The translations under genes were made by a program, and so were the position numbers. A DNA stretch of 17,483 bases from contig JBFMBL010000051.1 of the NCBI GenBank assembly GCA_040755195.1, forward strand, positions 1-17,483, given 5' to 3'. Origin of the DNA: SURF-55 sp040755195. Its GTDB lineage: Bacteria > Bacillota > Desulfotomaculia > Desulfotomaculales > Ammonificaceae. Below are positions 6,809-14,763 of the stretch, in pieces. Numbering within the stretch: position 1 is the first letter of the stretch; each line of letters starts with the position of its first letter. The notes under the pieces are model-generated. The model saw nothing but the letters and a program-made list of their open reading frames with translations. It did not search any database and was not told the origin of the DNA.

Positions 6809-7531
6809 ATGGAGTTTCCCCAGGAGTACAAACAGAAAGAAATCTATGTCCACAGGTTGTTTGCGAGTATCGCTCACCGTTACGACCTTCTCAATACAGT
6901 ATTGAGTCTGAACCGGGATAAGTACTGGCGGCGTTTTGCCGTAGCCCGGTGCGGCCTTAAGGCGGGAGGATACGGGCTTGACGTCTGTTGCGGGACGGGA
7001 ATGCTGGCGCTGGAACAGGCTAAAGTGGTGGGACTCCGGGGAAAGGTTGTAGGAGTTGATTTCTGCGAGGAGATGCTTGCAAAAGGACGGGAAAACATCG
7101 CCGCTACGCAATTTAAGGACATGATTGAACTTGTTCAAGGTAATGCGATGGATTTGCCGTTTCCGGACGATACCTTTGATTGCGCCACTATCGGGTTTGC
7201 TTTGAGAAACGTACCGAGTATCCGCCGGACCATCGAAGAGATGATGCGCGTTGTCCGTCCGGGAGGGCGGGTGGTTTCTCTGGAACTGGCCAAGCCGAGC
7301 TTTCCCGTTTTTAAACAAATGTATTACTTATATTTCAACCGGCTGGTGCCGTTTCTGGGTCGTCTCGGCGTAGGAATGGGCGGGCCTTATAGCTATCTTC
7401 CAAACTCCTTGAAGTCTTTCCCGCACCAAAAGGAGATCAAGGATCTTTTCACGGCGGTCGGCCTGGCTGACGCTTGCTGTTATGAACTAACGGGTGGGAT
7501 TGTAGCGGTGCATGTCGGTACAAAAAGGTAG
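6809..7531 (+). CDS. menG: Demethylmenaquinone methyltransferase (UbiE/MenG family)
   Basis: A 240-residue AdoMet-dependent class I methyltransferase that performs the C-methylation forming menaquinone. FASIAHRYDLLNTVLSLNRDKYWR (18-41) is the family's N-terminal signature. The AdoMet-binding motif I is GLDVCCGTGMLALE, motif II begins GVDFCEEML, and NAMDLPFPDDTFDCATIGFALRNV is the UbiE/COQ5 signature. The C-terminus, GIVAVHVGTKR, is also typical. ATG 6809 follows AAAGGAG (6796-6802) at normal spacing; the upstream GTG 6767 lies inside element A and is rejected. It stands alone between two repeat-filled gaps, upstream of the other menaquinone genes on the same strand. Confidence 0.95.
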   Translation: MEFPQEYKQKEIYVHRLFASIAHRYDLLNTVLSLNRDKYWRRFAVARCGLKAGGYGLDVCCGTGMLALEQAKVVGLRGKVVGVDFCEEMLAKGRENIAATQFKDMIELVQGNAMDLPFPDDTFDCATIGFALRNVPSIRRTIEEMMRVVRPGGRVVSLELAKPSFPVFKQMYYLYFNRLVPFLGRLGVGMGGPYSYLPNSLKSFPHQKEIKDLFTAVGLADACCYELTGGIVAVHVGTKR

Positions 7532-7542
7532 CGAGAGTTTAT

Positions 7543-7811
7543 TCACCACGGAGGCACAGAGGACACAGAGAGGGAACTGTATATCTATGCGTGTTCATCT
7601 GTGGTTACAATTGTTTCCCGTTTATCCGGAGTTAGGACTTGGTTGTGGTAGCCAGTACTTACAAAGTTGAGTTCATTTTTTTCATAATACATTTTGCTAT
7701 GTCCGCAAAGCCGCTTGTAGAACGGGTTAATACAGAAAGATTAAACCTATTTTTAATTTCTTTTTTAGATCTACATTTTGTTTTCTCCGTGTTCTCTGTG
7801 TCTCTGTGGTA
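7543..7811. repeat. Inverted pair of dispersed repeats (CACCACGGAGG... type)
   Basis: The arm at 7543-7572 (beginning TCACCACGGAGGCACAGAGG) is matched in inverted orientation at 7783-7811 with about 24 of 28 bases. It fills most of the 413-bp gap between menG and the UbiD gene. A third copy, in the same orientation as the right arm, lies at 17335-17365. Similar CACAGAG-rich sequences are, to my knowledge, scattered through many bacterial genomes. The ~210 bp between the arms is AT-rich and I see no gene in it. Confidence 0.65.
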
Positions 7812-7909
7812 ACCCAGCACTCAACTTGCTGATCTTAAGACGTGGCGTTCTAAGTTTGTATTATGTACGATGTTACAAAGTAGTTTTAACGTGTCGTTGA
7901 GTGCTGGGT
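7812..7909. mobile_element. 98-bp arm-bounded element B upstream of the UbiD gene
   Basis: Perfect 14-bp inverted arms, ACCCAGCACTCAAC (7812-7825) and GTTGAGTGCTGGGT (7896-7909), share their core with element A. The 70-nt interior does not resemble that of A by eye. It abuts the right arm of the preceding repeat and ends 35 nt before the UbiD start. The interior holds a weak promoter-like pair, TTAAGA (7835-7840) and TATTAT (7859-7864), at 18-bp spacing. The gene downstream needs either this promoter or readthrough. Confidence 0.55.
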
Positions 7910-7944
7910 GGTTCCGGCTAGTCCGGGTTAGGGAGTGATTGGCT

Positions 7945-9384
7945 TTGGGATACCGGGATCTCCGGGAGTTTATGAAAATCCTCGAACAGAGGGGTGAACT
8001 GAAACGAATATCAGCCGGGGTAAGCGCGGAACTCGAAATCACCGAGATCGCCGACCGCGTTGTAAAGTCCGGCGGCCCGGCTCTTCTGTTTGAAAATGTG
8101 AAGGGACACGATATCCCCGTTCTAATGAATATATTCGGCACCCTGGATCGGATGAAGCTGGCGCTTAATACCCCGGACCTGGACCTGCTGGGGGAGGAAA
8201 TAGGCCAACTTCTCCAGCCGGAACTGCCTCAGAGTTTACTTGGAAAGTTGAAGGCGTTACCGAAGCTGGCACAGCTTTCTTCATTTATCCCGAAGGTGGT
8301 GCGTTCCGGCCCCTGCAAGGAAGTGATAGTAAAGGACCCGGATCTTACACGCCTGCCGGTGCTGAAGTGCTGGCCGGGCGACGGGGGGCCGTTCATCACC
8401 CTGCCGCTTGTTTTTACCAGGGATCCGGAAACCGGTCAGAGAAATGTGGGGATGTACCGGATGCAGGTCTTTGACGCTAAGACAACCGGGATGCACTGGC
8501 ATATTCATAAAGACGGGGCGGCACACTTCAGGAAGGCCGGCGCCAGGGGAGATAAACTTCCGGTTGCAGTGGCCCTCGGCGCCGATCCGGTAACGATATA
8601 CGCCGCCACTGCGCCGCTACCCCAGGGGATTGATGAATTACTGTTCGCCGGGTTCTTGCGTAAAGAACCGGTGGAAGTGGTACGTTGTGAGACGATTGAC
8701 CTTGATGTTCCGGCTCATGCGGAAATCATTCTCGAAGGCTATGTCAACCGCGATGAAAAAAGGCTCGAGGGCCCATTCGGCGACCATACGGGTTACTATT
8801 CGCTTGCCGACGACTATCCGGTTTTCCATGTGAACTGTATCACCCACCGCAAAAATCCCATTTATCCGGCAACAATCGTCGGCCGTCCGGTGATGGAAGA
8901 CGCATTTATCGCCAAAGCCACCGAGCGTCTTTTCTTTCCACTGATACGGCTGCAGCTTCCCGAGGTGGTTGACATTAATTTTCCGGTCGAAGGCGTGGTG
9001 CACAACTGCGTTGTGGTATCCGTGCGGAAATCGTATCCCGGACAAGCTCGCAAAGTAATAAACGCTGTTTGGGGAATGGGACAGCTCTCTTTTACCAAGC
9101 TCGTGATAGTTGTTGATGAAAACGTTAGTGTTCACGACATGAGCGAGGTCTGGTGGCGGGTTTTCAACAACATTGACCCGCGGCGGGATGTCATACTGAC
9201 CGATGGACCGCTCGATGTTCTCGATCACTCCTCCCCGCGATTCGCGTACGGTTCCAAGATCGGGATTGACGCCACCAGGAAGTGGCCTGGTGAGGGGCAC
9301 GAACGTGAGTGGCCGGAAGATATTGTGATGAGCCCGGAAATCAAGGCTCTGGTTGACAGTAAATGGAAAGAATATGGCTTTTGA
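7945..9384 (+). CDS. ubiD: UbiD-family menaquinone biosynthesis decarboxylase (MqnL-like)
   Basis: A 479-residue prenylated-FMN-dependent decarboxylase. In the futalosine route it would remove the 6-carboxyl group from the naphthoate intermediate. The N-terminus (GYRDLREFMKILEQRGELKRI) is typical. Arg172 in VGMYRMQ and Glu275 in EGPFGDHTGYY correspond to conserved active-site positions, and MHWHIHKDGAAH and GRPVMED are also family motifs. The length is normal. It is soluble and usually hexameric. It needs prFMN made by a UbiX-type enzyme, which is not in the window. TTG 7945 is 9 nt behind AGGGAG (7930-7935); TTG 7939 is possible but too close. Its stop precedes the MqnP gene, with which it is translationally close, so the assignment to menaquinone synthesis rests on its mqn neighbours. 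Confidence 0.92.
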   Translation: MGYRDLREFMKILEQRGELKRISAGVSAELEITEIADRVVKSGGPALLFENVKGHDIPVLMNIFGTLDRMKLALNTPDLDLLGEEIGQLLQPELPQSLLGKLKALPKLAQLSSFIPKVVRSGPCKEVIVKDPDLTRLPVLKCWPGDGGPFITLPLVFTRDPETGQRNVGMYRMQVFDAKTTGMHWHIHKDGAAHFRKAGARGDKLPVAVALGADPVTIYAATAPLPQGIDELLFAGFLRKEPVEVVRCETIDLDVPAHAEIILEGYVNRDEKRLEGPFGDHTGYYSLADDYPVFHVNCITHRKNPIYPATIVGRPVMEDAFIAKATERLFFPLIRLQLPEVVDINFPVEGVVHNCVVVSVRKSYPGQARKVINAVWGMGQLSFTKLVIVVDENVSVHDMSEVWWRVFNNIDPRRDVILTDGPLDVLDHSSPRFAYGSKIGIDATRKWPGEGHEREWPEDIVMSPEIKALVDSKWKEYGF

Positions 9385-9410
9385 AAGCCGAACAAGGTGG
9401 GTTTTCAAGG

Positions 9411-10265
9411 TTGTTTGAAAAGATAAGGACGTTTCTGTCGATGATCAGGTTTGAGCATACCGTGTTTGCCCTGCCGTTTGCTTATATTGCCGCCCTGCTG
9501 ACGGAGCAGCGGCTACCCTCGGGACACGACGTCCTCTGGGTTACGCTGGCGATGGCGGGTGCGCGGACGGCGGCTATGTCGCTTAACCGGTTGATCGACC
9601 GGTCTATGGATGCCAGGAATCCGAGAACCGCAGACAGGGCGCTTCCCCGGGGCTTGATTTCCGTAAGGGAGGTTTGGATATATGTCCTCCTATCCTTCGG
9701 CCTGCTCATGGTTTCGGCTTGGCAGCTCAGTCCTCTGGCGCTGAAGCTTTTTCTCCCGGCGGTCATAATCCTCTGGATTTACTCTTACACCAAGCGATTT
9801 ACCTGGGTGTGCCATTTCTATCTCGGACTCACGCTGGGTCTCGCGCCCGTGGCAACCTGGGTGGCAATCACCAACCGGTTTGCGCCGGCGCCGGTGCTTC
9901 TGGGCTGCGGGGTTCTTTTCTGGGTAGCCGGTTTCGATATAGTGTATGCCTGTATGGATTATGACTTTGACCGGAAAGAAAGGATTTTTTCTTTACCTGC
10001 GAGATTCGGAATCGGTCCTGCTTTATGGGTTGCACGGGTATGCCATGTTGTAGCCCCGGTTTTCTTTGTAGTAACGGGAATGATTCTGGACCTGGGGCCG
10101 CTGTACCTGATCGGAGTGGCTTTTGCGGTCGTGATCCTTTTTTACGAACACCGGGTGGTTCGACCGGGCGACCTGTCCAGGGTGGGCGTTGCCTTTTTTA
10201 ATATGAACGGCATCCTGAGCATAGGGATGTTCGTGTTTACAGTACTTGATGTGTTGTTAAGATGA
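9411..10265 (+). CDS. mqnP: UbiA-family prenyltransferase, menaquinone biosynthesis (MqnP)
   Basis: A 284-residue integral membrane enzyme that attaches the polyprenyl chain to the futalosine-pathway naphthoate. The first Asp-rich motif is Asn59-x3-Asp63-x3-Asp67 in NRLIDRSMD, and the second is DYDFDRKERIFSLP. There are about eight transmembrane segments, starting with MIRFEHTVFALPFAYIAALL. The length is normal. TTG 9411 is chosen because it gives the family's short N-terminus (FEKIRTFLSMIRFEH) and has AAGGTGGG upstream; an ATG at 9363 would overlap ubiD by 22 bp without a clear SD, and ATG 9441 would be short. mqnE begins 18 bp after its stop, so it belongs to the mqn operon. Confidence 0.93.
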   Translation: MFEKIRTFLSMIRFEHTVFALPFAYIAALLTEQRLPSGHDVLWVTLAMAGARTAAMSLNRLIDRSMDARNPRTADRALPRGLISVREVWIYVLLSFGLLMVSAWQLSPLALKLFLPAVIILWIYSYTKRFTWVCHFYLGLTLGLAPVATWVAITNRFAPAPVLLGCGVLFWVAGFDIVYACMDYDFDRKERIFSLPARFGIGPALWVARVCHVVAPVFFVVTGMILDLGPLYLIGVAFAVVILFYEHRVVRPGDLSRVGVAFFNMNGILSIGMFVFTVLDVLLR

Positions 10266-10283
10266 GAAAATGGAGGCGCGGGG

Positions 10284-11390
10284 TTGGGAAAGGTTTGGGG
10301 ATTTACCGCACCGTTGCGGGAAATAGCGGACAAGGTCAACAAAGGGGAAAGACTCAACCGGGAAGACGGTATTGAACTTTATAAATCCACTGACCTGCTG
10401 GCGATAGGATGCCTCGCCGACACGGTGCGACGGCGGCGGCACGGCGATAGGGTGTGTTTTACGGTAAACCGGCACATCAATCACACTAATGTTTGTATCA
10501 ACCGCTGCCTGTTTTGCGCTTTCGGCAAATCCTCTGGCGATAAAGACGCCTATACTCTGACGATTGAAGATATCGAAGAAAAGGCGCGACAGGCCGGACT
10601 TATGGGTGTGCGCGAGATTCACATCGTTGGCGGGTTGAACCCGGAATTGACGCTCCCGTACTTTGAAGAAGTGCTCCGGAGGGTTTGTGCCGTAGTGCCG
10701 GGAGTGACTGTCAAGGCGCTTACGGCGGTGGAAGTGGACTATCTTGCCCGGCGCCACGAGCTTCCGGTTGACGGGGTCTTGACCCGGCTGAAAGCCGCCG
10801 GCTTGAACTGCCTTCCGGGTGGCGGAGCGGAAATATTCGCTTCCCGTGTCCGGCGCCTCACATGCCCCAAGAAAATCAGCGGGGAACGCTGGCTTGAGAT
10901 CCACGCCACCGCCCACCGGATGGGAATCAGGACGAATGCGACGATGCTCTATGGGCACGTAGAGACGGTAGAGGAAAGGGTTGAACACCTTCTCAAATTG
11001 CGGGAATTACAGGACGAAACGGGCGGCTTTTTGACCTTTATCCCGCTGGCCTTTCACCCCGCCAATACCGAAATGGAAAAATGGGGGCTGAAGCAGACCA
11101 CCGGTTACGACGACCTTAAAACCCTGGCCATAGCAAGGCTCGTACTGGACAACTTCGAACACATTAAAGCTTACTGGGTCATGATCGGTCCGAAACTGGC
11201 GCAGATCTCGCTTTCCATGGGGGTGGACGATATTGACGGAACGGTTGTCGAAGAAAAAATCACGCACAGCGCCGGTGCGGATACCGCACAAGAATTTGCG
11301 CGTACGGAAATGGTGGAACTGATAAAGACGGCAGGCTATGCTCCGGTTGAACGTGATGCGCTTTACAATGTGGTCAGGGAGGGGTTCTGA
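10284..11390 (+). CDS. mqnE: Aminofutalosine synthase MqnE (radical SAM)
   Basis: A 368-residue radical-AdoMet enzyme that adds the adenosyl radical to 3-[(1-carboxyvinyl)oxy]benzoate to form 6-amino-6-deoxyfutalosine. The cluster motif CxxxCxxC is Cys71, Cys75, Cys78 in NVCINRCLFCAF. HIVGGLNPELTLPYFEEVLR, the CLPGGGAEIF loop and the IRTNATMLYGHVET stretch are shared by the MqnE/MqnC family. The term MqnE rather than MqnC is preferred because this copy has FTVNRHINHTN and the typical MIGPKLAQISLSMGVDDIDGT ending, whereas the other copy, at 12259, has the MqnC pattern. TTG 10284 has GGAGG (10272-10276) 7 nt upstream. mqnA follows with one base between stop and start. Confidence 0.94.
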   Translation: MGKVWGFTAPLREIADKVNKGERLNREDGIELYKSTDLLAIGCLADTVRRRRHGDRVCFTVNRHINHTNVCINRCLFCAFGKSSGDKDAYTLTIEDIEEKARQAGLMGVREIHIVGGLNPELTLPYFEEVLRRVCAVVPGVTVKALTAVEVDYLARRHELPVDGVLTRLKAAGLNCLPGGGAEIFASRVRRLTCPKKISGERWLEIHATAHRMGIRTNATMLYGHVETVEERVEHLLKLRELQDETGGFLTFIPLAFHPANTEMEKWGLKQTTGYDDLKTLAIARLVLDNFEHIKAYWVMIGPKLAQISLSMGVDDIDGTVVEEKITHSAGADTAQEFARTEMVELIKTAGYAPVERDALYNVVREGF

Positions 11391-11391
11391 T

Positions 11392-12246
11392 TTGAAACTC
11401 CGTTTAGGGCGGGTTGATTACCTTAATTGCCTGCCCGTTTATTATGCTTTTGAGAAAAAACTGGTTTCCGCAGGCTGTCCCTTGAGGATAATCAAGGGCG
11501 TGCCTACAGCGCTGAACCAAAATTTTTTCGAGGGGAAACTCGATGTTACCCCTCTTTCATCGATTGAATATGCAAGGCACTCCCGGGATTGCGTGATCTT
11601 GCCGAATGTTTCGATAAGCGCTGACGGCCGGGTCGGCAGCATCCTTCTCTTCAGCCGAATCCCCGTTACCGAACTTGAGGGCTGCAGGGTTGCTCTGACA
11701 AGTTCGTCCGCTACTTCTGTGGCTTTACTGCATATCTTATTTGAGCACTATTATCATGTGAATGCGGTTTTTTCTGTACAGCAGCCGAATCTGGAGACCA
11801 TGCTGCGGGAAGCGGAAGCAGCTCTATTAATCGGAGACGACGCCCTGATTGCCCACCAGCGTGTGTTGGACGAGGATATTCCTGTGAAGGTTACCGACCT
11901 GGGTGAGGTCTGGAAGGCCTTCACGGGGGAGAAGATGATTTATGCCTTATGGGTGGTGCGGAAGGAATTCGCAGACCGGTATCCCCGGGAAATGAACGCT
12001 CTGGCTGCGGCTTTTTCGGCCGCAAAAGTGGAAGGGATGGGCCACCTGAGCGAAATCATCCGCAACGCCCGCCGCCGGACCGGGTTGCCGGGGTCGGTGC
12101 TTGAAGAGTATTTTGATTTGATCCGGCATGATTTTGATATGGACTACCAGCGAGCGCTCCTGCTTTTTTATGATTACGCCTATAAATCAGGGTTGATTGA
12201 GGATCGGGTCCAATCGATTTCTATTTGGCCTGACGATGTTGTATAG
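11392..12246 (+). CDS. mqnA: Chorismate dehydratase MqnA
   Basis: A 284-residue enzyme that dehydrates chorismate to 3-[(1-carboxyvinyl)oxy]benzoate, the first step of the futalosine route. It has a periplasmic-binding-protein-like fold but no signal peptide. LRLGRVDYLNCLPVYYAF opens the chain; GVPTALNQNFFEGKLDVTPLSSIEYAR, VALTSSSATSVALLHILFEHYY and AALLIGDDAL are family blocks. The start is TTG 11392, directly after the mqnE stop, with AGGGAGGGG (11376-11384) inside the end of mqnE. The upstream open frame from 11338 overlaps mqnE and is not used. It is clearly co-translated with mqnE. Confidence 0.94.
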   Translation: MKLRLGRVDYLNCLPVYYAFEKKLVSAGCPLRIIKGVPTALNQNFFEGKLDVTPLSSIEYARHSRDCVILPNVSISADGRVGSILLFSRIPVTELEGCRVALTSSSATSVALLHILFEHYYHVNAVFSVQQPNLETMLREAEAALLIGDDALIAHQRVLDEDIPVKVTDLGEVWKAFTGEKMIYALWVVRKEFADRYPREMNALAAAFSAAKVEGMGHLSEIIRNARRRTGLPGSVLEEYFDLIRHDFDMDYQRALLLFYDYAYKSGLIEDRVQSISIWPDDVV

Positions 12247-12261
12247 GGAGGTGAGTTTACG
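12245..12261 (+). promoter_or_regulatory. Strong SD that points to an ACG start for mqnC
   Basis: AGGGAGGTGA (12245-12254) is a near-perfect match to the 16S rRNA tail. In the mqnC frame the codon 7 nt past its GGAGG core is ACG (12259-12261). No ATG, GTG or TTG occurs in frame until GTG 12319. In another frame GTG 12251 opens a 15-codon ORF that ends at TAG 12298. Confidence 0.5.
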
Positions 12262-13353
12262 AAGTCAGGCGGCGTTTTACGGTCGTTCCTTAATGTAGAG
12301 GAAATCCTGACCCGCGCAGTGGAAGGGGAGCGTCTTTCAGCAGAAGAAGCGGTTGAGCTCTACCGAAAAGCCAGGCTTTTGGATCTCGGGCGAGCGGCGG
12401 GCCTGGTTCGGCGCAGGCTGCATCCGGAAGGTGTTGTTACTTTTGTGGTGGACCGAAACATTAATTATACGAACGTATGTGTTTCTGCATGCCTCTTCTG
12501 CGCTTTTTACCGCGGTGAAGGGGAGGATGGCGCTTATGTTTTAAGTAATAAGGAAATAATGGATAAGATTGAAGAACTAGTGGCCGTAGGAGGGACTCAG
12601 GTTTTAATACAGGGGGGCCTTCACCCCCGCCTCGGGATCGGCTACTTTGAAAACCTTTTCAGAGAAATTAAACAGCGGTTCGGTGTACACATTCATTCCC
12701 TGTCGCCGCCTGAAGTGGTTCACCTCGCCCGGCTTGAGGGATTAACAGTGAGGGATGTTCTCTTAAGGCTTAAGAATGCCGGTCTTGATTCACTTCCGGG
12801 CGGTGGGGCGGAGATTTTGGTGGACAGGGTCAGGCGGGTGATCAGCCCGCGGAAGATAACGACGAGGGAATGGCTGGATGTGATGGTGGCGGCGTTTGAC
12901 CTGGGCCTGTTCGGAACCGCAACGATGATGTTCGGATCGGTTGATAATCCTGAGGAGCGGGTGGAGCATATGCAGCGTATTCGGGAGGTTCAGGACCGGA
13001 CCGGCGGGTTTACCGCGTTTATTCCCTGGACGTACCAGCCGGGTAACAATGCGCTTGGAGGAAAACAGGCGCAGGTGGTGGAGTATCTTCGCGTCCTCGC
13101 GCTGGCCCGACTGTTCCTCGATAATGTTTCGAACATCCAGGCCTCATGGGTTACCCAGGGCGCTAAAATCGGCCAGGTGGCGCTTGCCTTCGGCGCGAAT
13201 GATTTCGGCGGAACAATGCTGGAGGAGAACGTAGTCCGGGCTGCGGGCGCGAGTCACCGGGTTTTGCGGGATGATATCCTGAGGGCGATCCGTGACGCCG
13301 GTTATACGCCGGTGCAGCGCACGACCGACTATAAAATCATACGCACGTTCTGA
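12259..13353 (+). CDS. mqnC: Cyclic dehypoxanthinyl futalosine synthase MqnC (radical SAM)
   Basis: A radical-AdoMet enzyme of about 364 residues that cyclises dehypoxanthine futalosine. The cluster motif CxxxCxxC is Cys74, Cys78, Cys81 in NVCVSACLFCAF. VVTFVVDRNINYTN, QVLIQGGLHP, SLPGGGAEIL and GTATMMFGSVD are MqnC blocks. It is a paralogue of MqnE two genes upstream. The start is odd: the conserved first helix (VEEILTRAVEGERLS) begins before the first in-frame GTG at 12319, and the well-placed SD leads to ACG 12259, so a rare ACG start is proposed. A conservative annotation would start at 12319 (344 residues) and cut the first helix. mqnA ends 12 bp upstream and selA starts 15 bp downstream. 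Confidence 0.9.
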   Translation, partial: TKSGGVLRSFLNVEEILTRAVEGERLSAEEAVELYRKARLLDLGRAAGLVRRRLHPEGVVTFVVDRNINYTNVCVSACLFCAFYRGEGEDGAYVLSNKEIMDKIEELVAVGGTQVLIQGGLHPRLGIGYFENLFREIKQRFGVHIHSLSPPEVVHLARLEGLTVRDVLLRLKNAGLDSLPGGGAEILVDRVRRVISPRKITTREWLDVMVAAFDLGLFGTATMMFGSVDNPEERVEHMQRIREVQDRTGGFTAFIPWTYQPGNNALGGKQAQVVEYLRVLALARLFLDNVSNIQASWVTQGAKIGQVALAFGANDFGGTMLEENVVRAAGASHRVLRDDILRAIRDAGYTPVQRTTDYKIIRTF

Positions 13354-13368
13354 GGGTAGGTGAAAAAA

Positions 13369-14763
13369 ATGCCGCCTGATGAAAAAAACGGGGAATTGAG
13401 AAAGCTTCCCGCAGTGGACGAGGTGACCCGGTGGCCGGAAATATTCCTGCTGCTGGAAGAGCATCCCCGGGGAGTGGTGGTAGAGGCGATACGTACGGTT
13501 CTAAACCGGTTGCGGGAGGCGATTCTGAAAGGCGAACCGGTGGAGACGGGGCAGGAGGCGATTGCCCGCCTGGTTACGATTGCGGTACGTCCCAACCTGA
13601 GGCGGGTCATAAACGCCACCGGTGTCGTGCTCCATACCAACCTTGGGCGGGCGGTGCTCAGCAGGCGGGCGCAGGATGCCGTCGCACAGGCTGCGGCAGG
13701 CTGTACCAACCTGGAATTCAATCTCGCATCCGGAAAGCGGGGACAACGGTACTCCCTGGTTGAAGAACTTCTGTGCCGTCTGACCGGGGCGGAGGCGGCG
13801 CTGGTTGTTAACAACAACGCCGCGGCGGTCCTTCTGGCGCTGAATACCCTCGCCGAAGGACGCGAGGTGGTTGTATCCCGCGGGCAACTGGTTGAGATCG
13901 GCGGTTCGTTCCGGATTCCCGATGTAATGCGCCAGAGCGGGGCGGTTCTTGTTGAGGTCGGGTGTACAAACAAAACTCACCGGCGGGATTACCGCGAGGC
14001 GATAAACGATAGAACGGCGGTATTGATGAACGTCCATATGTCGAACTACCGGATAGTCGGATTTTCGCAGGAGGTGCCGGTGGCTGAACTGGCAGCCATC
14101 GGGCGAGAGAATAACCTTCCGGTGATGTGCGATCTGGGAAGCGGTGTACTGGTCGATTTAGGCCGGTACGGACTGCCGTACGAGCCGACGGTCCAGGAAG
14201 TGGTGGGCGCGGGCGCAGACGTTGTCACCTTCAGCGGAGACAAGCTCCTCGGAGGGCCGCAGGCCGGAATCATCGTAGGCCGACGGGATTACATCGAGCG
14301 GATGAAGAAAAACCCGCTTACCAGAGCGGTTCGTAGCGACAAGCTGAGCCTTGCGGCGCTGGAGGCCACCTTGCGGGAATATCTCGACCCGGACGGTGCA
14401 TTGCATGAAATACCCACTTTGCGGATGCTTATAAGGCCTGTTGAAGAACTCAAGGCGGCTGCGAATGAACTTGCCGCACTCATTTCTGAAGCTTTCGGGC
14501 CGAAGGTTAACGTTTGGATCGAAGAGGGGATTTCCCAGGTTGGCGGCGGCGCGATGCCTACCGCTGCGCCGATAACGGCAATGGTTTGTATTGAGTTTCC
14601 CGGTTTGGGCGTCAATGAACTTCAGCGGCGGCTGAGGTTGGCGGACCCACCCGTAATTGCCAGGGCGGAGAAGGGCGCCCTGGTGCTTGACGTCCGGACC
14701 GTATGTCACCCGGAAATCCCTGAGGTTGTCAACGCCTTACAGAGTGCGGTATGGGGTGGTTAG
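13369..14763 (+). CDS. selA: L-seryl-tRNA(Sec) selenium transferase (selenocysteine synthase)
   Basis: A 464-residue PLP enzyme that converts seryl-tRNA(Sec) to selenocysteinyl-tRNA(Sec) with selenophosphate. The PLP lysine is Lys292 in VVTFSGDKLLGGPQAG (Lys295 in E. coli). VINATGVVLHTNLGRAVLS, the CTNLEFNL stretch and AALVVNNNAAAVLL are strongly conserved. The N-terminal segment (LRKLPAVDEVTRWPEI) is the tRNA-binding region; the complete length suggests a functional decameric bacterial SelA. ATG 13369 lies behind GGTAGGTGA; GTG 13360 is an alternative. It follows mqnC with a 15-bp gap and abuts selB exactly. Neither selC (the tRNA) nor selD is in the window. Confidence 0.97.
   Translation: MPPDEKNGELRKLPAVDEVTRWPEIFLLLEEHPRGVVVEAIRTVLNRLREAILKGEPVETGQEAIARLVTIAVRPNLRRVINATGVVLHTNLGRAVLSRRAQDAVAQAAAGCTNLEFNLASGKRGQRYSLVEELLCRLTGAEAALVVNNNAAAVLLALNTLAEGREVVVSRGQLVEIGGSFRIPDVMRQSGAVLVEVGCTNKTHRRDYREAINDRTAVLMNVHMSNYRIVGFSQEVPVAELAAIGRENNLPVMCDLGSGVLVDLGRYGLPYEPTVQEVVGAGADVVTFSGDKLLGGPQAGIIVGRRDYIERMKKNPLTRAVRSDKLSLAALEATLREYLDPDGALHEIPTLRMLIRPVEELKAAANELAALISEAFGPKVNVWIEEGISQVGGGAMPTAAPITAMVCIEFPGLGVNELQRRLRLADPPVIARAEKGALVLDVRTVCHPEIPEVVNALQSAVWGG

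Noticed and set aside
8638..9408. Long antisense ORF opposite ubiD
   Set aside because: It lies opposite a clearly coding UbiD frame, has no SD or recognisable motifs, and is a codon-bias shadow.
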